Assembly: GCA_017522915.1 (NCBI GenBank)
Contig: JAFWXX010000039.1
Coordinates: 1 to 54,588, forward strand
Direction: 5' to 3'
Source of the DNA: Bacteroidaceae bacterium
GTDB lineage: Bacteria; Bacteroidota; Bacteroidia; Bacteroidales; Bacteroidaceae
Length of the DNA: 54,588 nucleotides
The notes beneath the pieces are model-generated. The model was given only the letters and a program-made list of their open reading frames with translations. It had not been told where the DNA came from and ran no database searches. Positions within the stretch are counted from its first letter, which is position 1; each line of letters opens with the position of its first letter. The position numbers and the translations under genes are program-made. This document shows positions 43,619 to 52,849 of this stretch, piece by piece.

Positions 43619-44851
43619 ATGGGAAAAGTTCTGATTATAGGAGCCGGAGGCGTGGCTACAGTTGCGGCACATAAGGTGTGCCAGAATACGGATGTGTTCA
43701 CCGAAATAATGATTGCCAGTCGTACAAAAAAGAAGTGCGATGCTTTGGCTGGCGTACTCAACAAGAAGTACGGAACAAACGTGCAGACAGCACAGGTGGA
43801 TGCGGACAGTGTGGAACAGCTTGTGGAACTGCTTGGCTCATACAAACCCGATATCGTGATGAATCTGGCCTTGCCTTATCAGGACCTCACAATTATGGAG
43901 GCTTGTCTGCAGACCGGTTGCAACTATCTGGATACCGCCAACTATGAACCCAAAGATGAGGCTCATTTCGAGTACAGTTGGCAGTGGGCATATCGCGAAC
44001 GCTTTGAGAAAGCTGGGCTTTGCGCCATTCTAGGTTGTGGATTCGACCCGGGCGTTACCAGTGTGTTTACCGCTTATGCTGCAAAGCACTATTTCGACGA
44101 GATTCACTACCTTGATATCGTTGACTGCAACGCAGGTAACCACCACAAGGCATTCGCTACCAACTTCAATCCCGAAATCAATATCCGTGAAATCACTCAG
44201 AAGGGACTTTACTATGAGAACGGAAAGTATATTGAGACCGAGCCCATGGAGATTCATCAGCCAATCACATATCCCAACGTCGGTCCACGCGAAAGCTATC
44301 TTTTGCATCATGAGGAGATTGAAAGCCTTGTAATCAACTTCCCGACCATAAAGCGTGCCCGTTTCTGGATGACCTTCGGCCAGCAGTATCTGACCTATCT
44401 GGATGTGATTCAGAATATAGGTATGAGCCGTATTGATGAGGTGGAGTACAAGGCACCCAAGGCCGACGGTACTGGTGAAGAGGTGGTAAAGATTGTTCCT
44501 TTGCAGTTCCTTAAGGCTGTGCTTCCCAACCCACAGGATTTGGGCGAGAATTACGAGGGTGAGACATCAATCGGCTGCCGCATCCGTGGTATCAAGGATG
44601 GCCAGGAGCATACATACTACGTTTACAATAACTGCAGCCATCAGGAGGCATACAAGGAGACCGGCATGCAGGGCGTGAGCTACACAACTGGTGTTCCTGC
44701 AATGATTGGTGCAATGATGTTCCTGAAGGGTATTTGGAGCAAGTCAGGTGTGTGGAACGTAGAGCAGTTCGATCCGGACCCATTCATGGAACAGCTGAAC
44801 AAGCAGGGTCTTCCCTGGCATGAGGAGTTTGATAAGGATTTGGAACTTTAA
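43619..44851 (+). CDS. Carboxynorspermidine/carboxyspermidine synthase (saccharopine dehydrogenase family)
   Basis: This enzyme condenses aspartate semialdehyde with a diamine and reduces the Schiff base with NADPH, giving carboxy(nor)spermidine, the step before decarboxylation to spermidine in Bacteroidota. Its 410 residues begin MGKVLIIGAGGVATVAAHKV (Rossmann GAGGVA). It has NLALPYQDLTIMEACLQTGCNYLDTANYE, CAILGCGFDPGVTSVF and HHEEIESLVINFP, typical of the CASDH branch rather than true lysine saccharopine dehydrogenases. The length is normal. The decarboxylase partner gene (nspC) is not in the window. It is divergent from dnaK, with about 400 bp between. Confidence 0.88.
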   Translation: MGKVLIIGAGGVATVAAHKVCQNTDVFTEIMIASRTKKKCDALAGVLNKKYGTNVQTAQVDADSVEQLVELLGSYKPDIVMNLALPYQDLTIMEACLQTGCNYLDTANYEPKDEAHFEYSWQWAYRERFEKAGLCAILGCGFDPGVTSVFTAYAAKHYFDEIHYLDIVDCNAGNHHKAFATNFNPEINIREITQKGLYYENGKYIETEPMEIHQPITYPNVGPRESYLLHHEEIESLVINFPTIKRARFWMTFGQQYLTYLDVIQNIGMSRIDEVEYKAPKADGTGEEVVKIVPLQFLKAVLPNPQDLGENYEGETSIGCRIRGIKDGQEHTYYVYNNCSHQEAYKETGMQGVSYTTGVPAMIGAMMFLKGIWSKSGVWNVEQFDPDPFMEQLNKQGLPWHEEFDKDLEL

Positions 44852-44864
44852 TCCTTGTGCCAAC

Positions 44865-44899
44865 TTAGTTATCTTAGTAATTTTAGTTACCATAGTAAT
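44865..44899 (+). repeat. Two imperfect 17-bp direct repeats upstream of recA
   Basis: TTAGTTATCTTAGTAAT (44865-44881) and TTAGTTACCATAGTAAT (44883-44899) differ at two positions and lie 18 bp apart, ending 12 bp before the recA ATG. They may be regulatory or just A/T-rich spacer. Confidence 0.6.
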
Positions 44900-44911
44900 C
44901 CTGGAAATTAA

Positions 44912-45946
44912 ATGGCAAAGAAAGAAGAATTGGAAAATATCGCAGGCGGTGAGAAGCTGCGCGCTCTGCAGGCTGCGATGGACAAGATAGAGAAGAACTT
45001 CGGAAAAGGTTCTATAATGAAGCTCGGCGATGACAGCTTTGAGGATGTCGATGTCATCCCTACCGGCTCGGTAGGCTTGAACGCTGCGCTTGGAGTAGGC
45101 GGTTATCCGCGTGGCCGTATAATCGAAATCTACGGTCCTGAGTCATCGGGTAAGACAACATTGGCGATACATGCCATTGCCGAGGCGCAGAAGATGGGCG
45201 GCATAGCTGCCATAATCGATGCCGAGCATGCATTCGACCGCTTCTACGCGCAGAAGTTGGGTGTTGATATCGACAATCTGCTCATTTCGCAGCCCGACTG
45301 CGGTGAACAGGCTCTTGAGATAGCCGAGCAGCTCATTCGTTCATCGGCTATCGACATAATAGTGATAGACTCCGTTGCAGCGTTGACACCGAAGGCTGAA
45401 ATCGAAGGTGAGATGGGCGACAACAAAGTCGGCCTTCAGGCACGTCTTATGTCTCAGGCATTGCGCAAGCTCACTTCGGCTATAAGCAAGACAAAGACTA
45501 CATGTATCTTCATCAACCAGTTGCGTGAAAAGATTGGCATCATGTTCGGTAACCCGGAGACGACAACAGGCGGCAATGCGTTGAAGTTCTACTCTTCGGT
45601 ACGTCTGGATATCCGTCGTGTGAGCCAGCTGAAGGACGGTGAAGAGGCTGTCGGCAACCAGGTGCGTGTGAAGGTGGTGAAGAACAAGGTCGCTCCTCCA
45701 TTCCGCAAGGCCGAATTCGATATCATGTTCGGTGAAGGCATTTCGCGTACAGGAGAGATTGTCGATCTTGGCGTCCAGTACGGCATAATAAAGAAGAGCG
45801 GTTCGTTCTTCAGCTATAACGAGACAAAGCTCGCCCAGGGCCGTGACCGTACAAAGGCTCTTATTGCCGATAATCCCGAACTTGCCGACGAACTGGCACA
45901 GAAGATAGCGGAGGCTATGAAAGGCAATGTAGAAGAAAATTTATAA
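44912..45946 (+). CDS. recA: Recombinase RecA
   Basis: RecA forms the ATP-dependent filament for strand exchange and SOS co-protease activity. The 344-residue protein has [21 protein letters not shown], Walker [12 protein letters not shown], Walker [15 protein letters not shown], loop 1 near [21 protein letters not shown] and loop 2 with [18 protein letters not shown]. Length is standard. No clear LexA box was recognised in the 60-bp upstream gap, which holds two A/T-rich repeats. It is followed after 29 bp by the C1 peptidase. Confidence 0.98.
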   Translation: MAKKEELENIAGGEKLRALQAAMDKIEKNFGKGSIMKLGDDSFEDVDVIPTGSVGLNAALGVGGYPRGRIIEIYGPESSGKTTLAIHAIAEAQKMGGIAAIIDAEHAFDRFYAQKLGVDIDNLLISQPDCGEQALEIAEQLIRSSAIDIIVIDSVAALTPKAEIEGEMGDNKVGLQARLMSQALRKLTSAISKTKTTCIFINQLREKIGIMFGNPETTTGGNALKFYSSVRLDIRRVSQLKDGEEAVGNQVRVKVVKNKVAPPFRKAEFDIMFGEGISRTGEIVDLGVQYGIIKKSGSFFSYNETKLAQGRDRTKALIADNPELADELAQKIAEAMKGNVEENL

Positions 45947-45975
45947 GACTAAGAATTGATAATTTAAATAATACT

Positions 45976-47172
45976 ATGAAGAAATCCATTTTGTTTGCTG
46001 CGCTGGCATTTATGGGCCTTGGCGCGTTTGCTCAGGAGAACAAGGATACTGTTCCTGAGTTTACAGTAGTGAAGGAGAATCCTATCACAAGTATAAAGAA
46101 CCAGAACCAGGCAGGTACATGCTGGTGCTACTCTTCGCTTGCTTTCATCGAGTCGGAGCTGCTCCGCATGGGCAAGGGCGAGTACGACTTCTCTGAGATG
46201 TTTATCGTTCACAACACCTATCTCGACCGTGCCGACAAGGCTGTCCGCACTCACGGCGATATCTCTTTCTCACAGGGAGGTTCTTTCTACGATGTAATCT
46301 ATGGTATGGAGACATTCGGTCTTGTTCCTGAGGCAGAGATGCGTCCCGGTGTAATGTACGGCAAGGAATTGAGCGTCCATAATGAGCTTTCTGCAGTCAG
46401 CGACGCTGTCGTTGCTGCTATTGCAAAAGGCAAGCACCGCTCTCTCCAGGTGAGCCCCGACGGCCAGCCATTGTGGAAGAAGGCGATAACAGCCGTTCAC
46501 GACATCTATCTTGGCGAGCGTCCTGAGAAGTTTACATACGACGGCAAGGAATATACTCCAAAGTCTTTCTATGAGTCATTGGGCCTTAAGGCTGAGGATT
46601 ATATCTCTTTGACATCTTATACACACCATCCTTTCTACAAGCCTTTCGTTCTTGAGATTCAGGATAACTGGCGTTGGGCGCAGTCATACAACCTTCCTAT
46701 CGATGAGTTCATGCAGGTGTTCGACAATGCTATCATGGAGGGCTATACAATTGCGTGGGGCAGCGACGTGAGCGAGGCAGGTTTCGGCCGTGACGGCAAG
46801 GCTGTTATGCCGGATGACGCAAAGAAAGCCGACCTCGAAGGCTCTGACATGGCGAAGTGGCTCAAGCTGAGCGAGGAGGAGAAGAAGAATACTCCGAAGC
46901 CGTCAACAGAGAAGTGGTGTACTCAGGAGGAGCGTCAGATTGCATACGACAACTGGCAGACAACCGACGACCACGGCATGCAGATCTACGGTATTGCAAA
47001 GGACAAGGATGGCGTAGAGTACTACATGGTGAAGAATTCATGGGGTGAGGCCGGTGATTACAAAGGTATTTGGTATGCGTCAAAGGCCTTTGCACGTTAC
47101 AAGACAATGAATATCGTTGTCCACAAGGACGCTCTTCCCAAGGATATTCGCAAGAAACTTGGTATCAAGTAA
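45976..47172 (+). CDS. Exported C1B-family cysteine aminopeptidase (bleomycin hydrolase-like)
   Basis: The papain-fold peptidase (398 residues) is related to PepC/bleomycin hydrolase but carries a signal peptide (FAALAFMGLGAFA/QENKD), so it acts outside the cytoplasm. The catalytic Cys is in NQAGTCWCYSS near 49-53, with a second Cys two residues on; the catalytic His is in TTDDHGMQIYG near 330 and the Asn in YMVKNSWGEAG near 355. The large central insertion typical of C1B is present. It probably trims amino acids from host- or diet-derived peptides. It shares its strand with recA and ends at a UUCG-loop terminator. Codon bias appears strong, suggesting high expression, but this was not computed. 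Confidence 0.9.
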   Translation: MKKSILFAALAFMGLGAFAQENKDTVPEFTVVKENPITSIKNQNQAGTCWCYSSLAFIESELLRMGKGEYDFSEMFIVHNTYLDRADKAVRTHGDISFSQGGSFYDVIYGMETFGLVPEAEMRPGVMYGKELSVHNELSAVSDAVVAAIAKGKHRSLQVSPDGQPLWKKAITAVHDIYLGERPEKFTYDGKEYTPKSFYESLGLKAEDYISLTSYTHHPFYKPFVLEIQDNWRWAQSYNLPIDEFMQVFDNAIMEGYTIAWGSDVSEAGFGRDGKAVMPDDAKKADLEGSDMAKWLKLSEEEKKNTPKPSTEKWCTQEERQIAYDNWQTTDDHGMQIYGIAKDKDGVEYYMVKNSWGEAGDYKGIWYASKAFARYKTMNIVVHKDALPKDIRKKLGIK

Positions 47173-47188
47173 TAGGCATGTAAAGAAT

Positions 47189-47218
47189 AAAAAAGCATAC
47201 TTCGGTGTGCTTTTTTTA
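47189..47218 (+). terminator. Terminator after the C1 peptidase gene
   Basis: A GCATAC-TTCG-GTGTGC stem with the stable cUUCGg tetraloop is flanked by AAAAAA and TTTTTTT. It begins 17 bp past the stop and works in the plus direction; the A-run also gives a U-tract on the other strand. Confidence 0.9.
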
Positions 47219-47653
47219 TTGCTATAAGATAGCGGTGTCTTTGGTTTTATGCAGAAAATGTTTTTGCGTTGGCAGTGCCAATGGAACAGCATTGTCTGTA
47301 ATCCCGTTAAAGTTTTAGCTTCTATATCGGTGTGCTCGTTAATCTCTATTTGGTTATCCCCGGCTTTTGTGGGCAGTAAACATGCTTCGTCGGAAACAAA
47401 AAATATTATTTTTCTTAAAAAAATCATTGTGGCGTTCCTATATCTAATCTCTTTTTGTATCTTTACAAATTGAAGAGATTTTGATAAATTACCCTTAGTA
47501 GGTACATTTTGTGTGGCTGCAGGTGCGTAGAGTTGAAAAGTGTGTGTTGCTGTCTCCTGCCCTATGTTCTCTTCGTTGCAGCCGGTGAGCTTCCTTCCAT
47601 GTGAGGCAGTGCGGTATCCGGCTTTTGGCAAGCTGAATAAAAAAATACATATA
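47219..47653. other. 435-bp region before recJ: possible structured leader or small RNA
   Basis: No credible coding region; a 183-codon minus-strand frame only reads through the peptidase gene and its terminator. A -7-like box TATCTTTA lies near 47457-47464. The stretch after it has GGCTGCA (47515-47521) complementary to TGCAGCC (47577-47583) and GCCGG (47581-47585) complementary to CCGGC (47618-47622). The higher G/C content of 47511-47625 compared with the A/T-rich flanks suggests an RNA with structure. No known riboswitch or SRP, RNase P or tmRNA signature was recognised. Confidence 0.4.
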
Positions 47654-49378
47654 ATGGGTCAGAAATGGAAATATCTACCTCCTACAGAAGAGCAGGCAGC
47701 TGTGGCTAAGACCCTATCGGCAGAGTTGGACATGAGTCCTGTACTTTGCAGCCTGCTGGTGAAGAGAGGTATAACTTCTGTTGCAGAAGCGAGGAGTTTC
47801 TTCCGCCCCAAACTGAGCCATCTCCATAATCCTTTCCTTATGAAGGATATGGATATTGCCGTTAAAAGGCTCAACAAGGCTCTTGGCAAGAAAGAGCGCA
47901 TACTTGTTTACGGCGACTACGATGTTGACGGCACAACAGCCGTTGCGTTGGTGTATAAGTTTCTGCAACAGTTTTCGTCGAATATAGATTACTATATTCC
48001 CGACAGGAACGAAGATGGTTACGGCATCTCTAAAAGAGGTGTCGATTATGCGTACTCTACAGGCGTAAAGCTTGTCATAGTACTCGATTGCGGCATTAAG
48101 GCTATCGAGGAGATTGCTTATGCCAAGTCTCTGGGAATCGATTTCATCGTGTGCGACCACCATGTGCCCGATGACGAGTTGCCGTGTGCCGTGGCGATAC
48201 TCAATCCTAAACGCCACGACTCAACCTATCCCTATCCGCATCTGTCGGGGTGCGGTGTCGGCTTCAAGTTCATGCAGGCCTTTGCTATGGACAATGCAAT
48301 GCCGGCCGAACAGCTTTATCCGCTGCTCGACCTTGTTGCCGTGAGCATAGCTTCGGACCTTGTTCCCATTATGGGAGAGAACAGAATAATGGCCTATCAT
48401 GGCATAAAGCAGATAAACCATAGTCCAAGTACAGGCTTGAAGGCTATTATCGATGTATGTGGTCTTTCGGAAAAAGAGGTCGGCATAAACGATATCATTT
48501 TCAAGATAGGTCCGCGAATAAATGCATCGGGCCGTGTCATGCAGGGAAAGGTTGCTGTTGATCTTCTCATTGAGAACGACCTCGCTGCAGCCAAGAATAT
48601 CAGCATGCAGATAAACGAAATGAACGAGACCCGCAAGGAACTCGACAAGAGCATGACCGAGGAGGCCAACAGCATTGTGGAGGGGCTTGAAAGCTTTGAT
48701 GAGCAGCGTGCCATTGTCATCTTCAACCCCGACTGGCACCGTGGCGTAATAGGTATCGTTGCTTCACGTCTCACCGAAGTGTATCACCGTCCGGCTGTCG
48801 TAATAACATGTACGGGTGACATTGCAACGGGTTCGGCGCGTTCTGTAACCGGCTTCGATGTCTATAAGGCAATGGAGAGTTGCCGCGATCTGCTCGATAA
48901 CTTCGGCGGCCACACCTATGCTGCCGGCTTTTCTCTCAAGGTTGAGAATGTAGCGGCCTTTGCCGAGCGTTTCGAGGGTTTTGTTGCCGACAATATATTG
49001 CCTGAACAGACAGCACCTGTAATCGACATAGATGCCGAAATAGACTTTCATCAGATAAGCCGCAAGTTCTTCAACGACCTGAAGAAATTCGCGCCTCATG
49101 GTCCCGATAACCCCAAGCCGGTGTTCTGCACATATAATGTGTGCGACTATGGTGCAAGCAAGGTTGTCGGCCGCCGTCAGGAACATATAAAGCTGGAACT
49201 TATCGACTACAAGTCCAATACGATACTCAATGGCATAGCTTTCGGGCAGAGCCGTCAGGCAAAGTACATAAAGTCGAAGCAGTCGTTCGATATCTGCTAT
49301 ACGCTCGAAGACAATGCCTACAAGCATGGTGAGGTGCAGCTTCAGATAGAGAGCATCCATACAAAGGTTAGCCGGTAG
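47654..49378 (+). CDS. recJ: Single-stranded-DNA exonuclease RecJ
   Basis: RecJ is a 5'-to-3' ssDNA exonuclease used in recombination and mismatch repair. The 574-residue protein starts MGQKWKYLPPTEEQ. Its DHH domain has VYGDYDVDGTTA (motif I), LDCGIKA, CDHHVPDDELP (DHH motif), and DHHA1 motifs HRGVIGIVASRLTE and FGGHTYAAGFSL, followed by the OB-fold ending near 570. An open frame extends 38 codons upstream (to 47540), but that part is not RecJ-like and overlaps the putative leader. It lies 5 bp before recQ, and the recJ-recQ pair is likely one operon. Confidence 0.95.
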   Translation: MGQKWKYLPPTEEQAAVAKTLSAELDMSPVLCSLLVKRGITSVAEARSFFRPKLSHLHNPFLMKDMDIAVKRLNKALGKKERILVYGDYDVDGTTAVALVYKFLQQFSSNIDYYIPDRNEDGYGISKRGVDYAYSTGVKLVIVLDCGIKAIEEIAYAKSLGIDFIVCDHHVPDDELPCAVAILNPKRHDSTYPYPHLSGCGVGFKFMQAFAMDNAMPAEQLYPLLDLVAVSIASDLVPIMGENRIMAYHGIKQINHSPSTGLKAIIDVCGLSEKEVGINDIIFKIGPRINASGRVMQGKVAVDLLIENDLAAAKNISMQINEMNETRKELDKSMTEEANSIVEGLESFDEQRAIVIFNPDWHRGVIGIVASRLTEVYHRPAVVITCTGDIATGSARSVTGFDVYKAMESCRDLLDNFGGHTYAAGFSLKVENVAAFAERFEGFVADNILPEQTAPVIDIDAEIDFHQISRKFFNDLKKFAPHGPDNPKPVFCTYNVCDYGASKVVGRRQEHIKLELIDYKSNTILNGIAFGQSRQAKYIKSKQSFDICYTLEDNAYKHGEVQLQIESIHTKVSR

Positions 49379-49383
49379 CATGC

Positions 49384-51276
49384 ATGACATACAGGAGAAT
49401 TCTTAAGGAATACTGGGGGTTCAACGATTTTCGCGGAATACAGCGTGAAATAATCGAGAGCATAGGCAGTGGCCGCGATACCCTCGGTCTCATGCCTACA
49501 GGCGGAGGAAAAAGCATAGCCTTTCAGGTTCCGGCACTCGCCGGCGAAGGGCTATGCATTGTTGTTACTCCTCTCATAGCTCTTATGAAGGATCAGGTCG
49601 CCAACTTGCGTTCACGTGGAATAAAGGCCACTGCAATATATTCCGGCATGCGTACAAGCGATGTAGTCACTGCGCTTGAGAACTGCATTTTCGGAGATTA
49701 CAAATTCCTGTATATCTCTCCCGAACGCATATCATCGGAACTCTTCGTCAAGAAGATACAGCGTGTAAAGGTACAACTCATAACTGTTGACGAGGCGCAT
49801 TGTATATCTCAATGGGGGCACGATTTCCGCCCTGCATACAGACAGATATGCGAACTTCGAAGGATGTTTCCATCCGCACCGGTGCTTGCCCTGACTGCAA
49901 CTGCTACGCCCGAAGTGGTGAAGGATATACAGCAGCAGCTCAACTTCCGCGAAGAGAATTGCTACAGCATGAGTTTCGAGCGCAAGAATCTTGTATATGT
50001 GGTGCGCCGTACCGAGAACAAGGCCAAAGAACTTCTGCATATTCTTTCACGCATAGAAGGCTCTGCAATAATATATACGCTTAACCGCAAGAAGACAAAG
50101 GAGGTGTGCGACTTTCTCCTTGCCAATGGAGTTACGGCCGAGTACTATCATGCAGGTCTCTCTCCTGAAAGCAAGGACGCGAAGGAACATGCATGGAAGA
50201 GCGGTACAGCCCGAGTAATGGTATCGACCAATGCCTTCGGGATGGGCATAGACAAGCCCGATGTGCGTCTTGTCGTGCATGTCGATTTGCCAAGTTCTGT
50301 AGAGTCGTACTTCCAGGAGGCGGGCCGTGCAGGACGTGACGGCGAGAAGGCCTATGCAGTCGTGCTGTACAGCAATGGTGACAGCAGGGTTGTGACACGC
50401 CGTCTCTCGGACAACTATCCGCCTCAGGATTTCATACGCGAGGTTTATGACGAGGTGTGCTACTACTACAGCATGGCTTTGGGCGACGGAATGGATTGTA
50501 CTTTCGAGTTTTCGTTGGGCGATTTCTGCAAGAAATATCATCGTCCTACACTGCAGACCGACAGTGCGCTGCGGATACTTACACGTATGGGCTACATCGA
50601 GTATGTCGAGGAAATGGAATATGCATCGCGCTTGCGCTTCATTGTTGATAAGGATGCTTTGTTCCGCTTCCGCGGTTTGCCTAAGGAGTACGAACTGCTC
50701 ATTAATGCAATACTGCGCAACTATAGCGGTCTGTTCACCGACCCGGCATTCATCGACGAGAGATATCTTTCACGCGTTACCTCGCTTTCGCGTCATCGCA
50801 TGTACGAGATTCTGGTTTCGCTTGCGAGCAAAGGACTTGTAATGTATGCGCCCTCGAAGAAATGCCCTATAATAACATTTACCAGGCACCGTGTCTTAGG
50901 GAGTGAACTCCGCTTTTCGCGTGAGGTGTATGACGAGCGCAAGGCTGTCTTTGCCGACAGACTTAACTCCATACTCAGCTATGCGACACGTGAGGACAAA
51001 TGCCGCAGCCGTCTTCTGCTCGAATATTTCGGTGAGAAGAAGAGCTCTGAATGCGGTAACTGCGATGTCTGTGTCGCGAGCCGTGCCGGAGGCAAGAAAG
51101 CTCCTGTGTCAGCTCCTGCGGAATGGTTGCTCGATTATCTCTCCGACAGGAAGCTGCACTCGCTTGACGAACTTGATGCAATGGGGCTTTCGCGCAAGGC
51201 TATGACAGAACTGCTGCGCACAATGTGTGACGAAGAGAAAATAGAGATAGTTGACGGAAAAATAAGAATAAGATAA
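49384..51276 (+). CDS. recQ: ATP-dependent DNA helicase RecQ (HRDC-less short form)
   Basis: RecQ is a 3'-to-5' helicase that feeds RecJ and resolves recombination intermediates. The 630-residue protein has motif 0 FNDFRGIQREII, Walker A MPTGGGKSIAFQ, DEAH box TVDEAHCISQWGHDFRP, ALTATATPEV, the motif VMVSTNAFGMGIDKPDVR, QEAGRAGRDG, and RQC zinc cysteines in CRSRLLLEYFGEK and CGNCDVC. The C-terminal segment (EWLLDYLSDRKLHSLDELDAMGL) looks like a winged-helix end rather than a full HRDC domain, typical of the short Bacteroidota form. It starts 5 bp after recJ and ends 7 bp before cstA, so it is co-transcribed with both. Confidence 0.95.
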   Translation: MTYRRILKEYWGFNDFRGIQREIIESIGSGRDTLGLMPTGGGKSIAFQVPALAGEGLCIVVTPLIALMKDQVANLRSRGIKATAIYSGMRTSDVVTALENCIFGDYKFLYISPERISSELFVKKIQRVKVQLITVDEAHCISQWGHDFRPAYRQICELRRMFPSAPVLALTATATPEVVKDIQQQLNFREENCYSMSFERKNLVYVVRRTENKAKELLHILSRIEGSAIIYTLNRKKTKEVCDFLLANGVTAEYYHAGLSPESKDAKEHAWKSGTARVMVSTNAFGMGIDKPDVRLVVHVDLPSSVESYFQEAGRAGRDGEKAYAVVLYSNGDSRVVTRRLSDNYPPQDFIREVYDEVCYYYSMALGDGMDCTFEFSLGDFCKKYHRPTLQTDSALRILTRMGYIEYVEEMEYASRLRFIVDKDALFRFRGLPKEYELLINAILRNYSGLFTDPAFIDERYLSRVTSLSRHRMYEILVSLASKGLVMYAPSKKCPIITFTRHRVLGSELRFSREVYDERKAVFADRLNSILSYATREDKCRSRLLLEYFGEKKSSECGNCDVCVASRAGGKKAPVSAPAEWLLDYLSDRKLHSLDELDAMGLSRKAMTELLRTMCDEEKIEIVDGKIRIR

Positions 51277-51283
51277 TATTGCT

Positions 51284-52738
51284 ATGATAACATTCCTTTT
51301 GTGCCTTGCGGCACTTGTGGCTGCCTATTTCACCTACGGCAGATACCTTGAGAGAATATGTGCCATCGATGCCTCTAATCCCGTTCCGTCTGAAAGCATG
51401 TACGACGGTGTCGATTACATTCCTATGCCGCGGTGGAGAACCTTTATGATACAACTGCTCAACATTGCCGGACTCGGCCCTATTTTCGGAGCCTTGCTCG
51501 GTGCGGCATACGGTCCGGTCGCTTTCCTATGGATAACTCTGGGAGGTATATTCATGGGTGCTATGCACGATTTTGTTGCAGGCGTAATATCGTTGAAAAG
51601 CAACGGAAGAAGTCTCCCCGAAATAATAGGCGAGTACCTGGGAAACGGAACGAGAATGTTCATGAGGGTCTTCTCGGTATTGCTAATGGTGCTTGTCGGT
51701 GCTGTGTTCATGTCGCAGCCTGCAGAGCTTATAGCATCAAATGTCGCATTGCCGCAGCTGGAGAGTATTGCATTCGGCAGTTCCACATGGGAACTTATAG
51801 TTGTTCTTGCTGTAATACTTCTATATTACATACTGGCAACACTCCTGCCTATTGACAAGATAATAGGCCGTTTCTATCCACTTTTCGGCATTGCGTTGCT
51901 GGTAATGGCATTCAGCATTCTCTTTGTACTTCTCTTCAATAGCGACACATATGTAATACCGGAACTGACAAGCCTGGAGAACTGCATAAGCGACCCTCAA
52001 AAATTCCCGATAGTGCCGATGCTGTTCACGACAATTGCATGCGGCGCAATTTCGGGCTTCCATGCAACGCAATCGCCTATGATGGCGCGTTGCATGACTT
52101 CGGAGACCCAGTCACGAAGCGTCTTCTACGGTGCAATGATTGCCGAAAGCATCATCGCACTTATATGGGCTGCCATAGGCATGGCCTTCTGGGGCGGTGC
52201 CGACGGGCTTAATACAGCCATTGCCGAATACGGCGGCAGTGCTGCAAGAATGGTGAATGTAATTACCGAAACCACATTGGGCAAGGGAGTGGCTGCCTGT
52301 GTGCTGCTCGGTGTCGTAGGATGTGCCATAACTTCGGGCGATACCGCATTCCGTTGCGCAAGGCTCATCGTTGCCGATATGTTCGGTATCGGTCAGAAGA
52401 GTTTTGCCAAGAGGGTAGGTGTCTCCTTGCCTCTCTTCGCAGGTGCGCTGTTCATTATATTCGGGTTACCTTTCCAGACAATCTGGAGCTACTTCGCATG
52501 GTGCAACCAGACATTGGCTGTCATTACATTGTGGTGCATAACGGTATATCTGTTCCGCAAAAGGAAACCGGTTGCGATAGGCATGCTGCCGGCTCTTGTA
52601 ATGACTTACGTCTGCTCGTCATATATCTTCATCTCTCCTATGATGTGCGGAATGGAGAACCGTATGTTGGCATATATCCTCGGCGGAGTGCTCACGCTGG
52701 CCATTGCCGGTGCTGTACATATCAAGGCGAGGAAATGA
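51284..52738 (+). CDS. cstA: CstA-family carbon starvation / pyruvate or peptide transporter
   Basis: CstA proteins import peptides or pyruvate during carbon limitation. The 484-residue protein has about 12 membrane segments and the family signatures TYGRYLERICAIDASNPVPSE (near 20-40), YIPMPRWRTFMIQLLNIAGLGPIFGALLGA (near 46-75), GGIFMGAMHDFVAGVISLK and CGAISGFHATQSPMMARCM. It is shorter than the E. coli CstA of about 700 residues, as is common in Bacteroidota. It starts 7 bp after recQ, an odd partner, and has a weak terminator hairpin downstream. Confidence 0.9.
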   Translation: MITFLLCLAALVAAYFTYGRYLERICAIDASNPVPSESMYDGVDYIPMPRWRTFMIQLLNIAGLGPIFGALLGAAYGPVAFLWITLGGIFMGAMHDFVAGVISLKSNGRSLPEIIGEYLGNGTRMFMRVFSVLLMVLVGAVFMSQPAELIASNVALPQLESIAFGSSTWELIVVLAVILLYYILATLLPIDKIIGRFYPLFGIALLVMAFSILFVLLFNSDTYVIPELTSLENCISDPQKFPIVPMLFTTIACGAISGFHATQSPMMARCMTSETQSRSVFYGAMIAESIIALIWAAIGMAFWGGADGLNTAIAEYGGSAARMVNVITETTLGKGVAACVLLGVVGCAITSGDTAFRCARLIVADMFGIGQKSFAKRVGVSLPLFAGALFIIFGLPFQTIWSYFAWCNQTLAVITLWCITVYLFRKRKPVAIGMLPALVMTYVCSSYIFISPMMCGMENRMLAYILGGVLTLAIAGAVHIKARK

Positions 52739-52756
52739 CAAGTATGAATGTTATGA

Positions 52757-52788
52757 ATAACCGCTCCCCAGAATTGGAGAACGGTTAT
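52757..52788 (+). terminator. Probable terminator after cstA
   Basis: ATAACCG (52757-52763) pairs with CGGTTAT (52782-52788), and CTCC with GGAG inside, with a two-base AA bulge. There is no strong T-run, so efficiency is uncertain. A minimal 53-codon frame that overlaps it is not called as a gene. Confidence 0.5.
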
Positions 52789-52849
52789 CTTATTGATTTG
52801 CCGACATTGCTGTCGTTTATAATCTCGATACTTATTGCAACACTCTGCT

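Noticed and set aside
47590..47620. GGAAGGAAGC on the minus strand as a signal recognition particle RNA
   Set aside because: Only the 3' half of the conserved loop is present; the facing 5' sequence does not match and the strand has no fitting promoter or terminator.
47080..47631. 183-codon minus-strand frame between the C1 peptidase and recJ
   Set aside because: It reads backward through the peptidase 3' end and a strong terminator, and its composition is not protein-like.
49600..49625. CACGTG-containing site inside recQ as a possible parS
   Set aside because: The flanks do not give GTTnCACGTGnAAC; spacing is off by one base and it lies within coding sequence.
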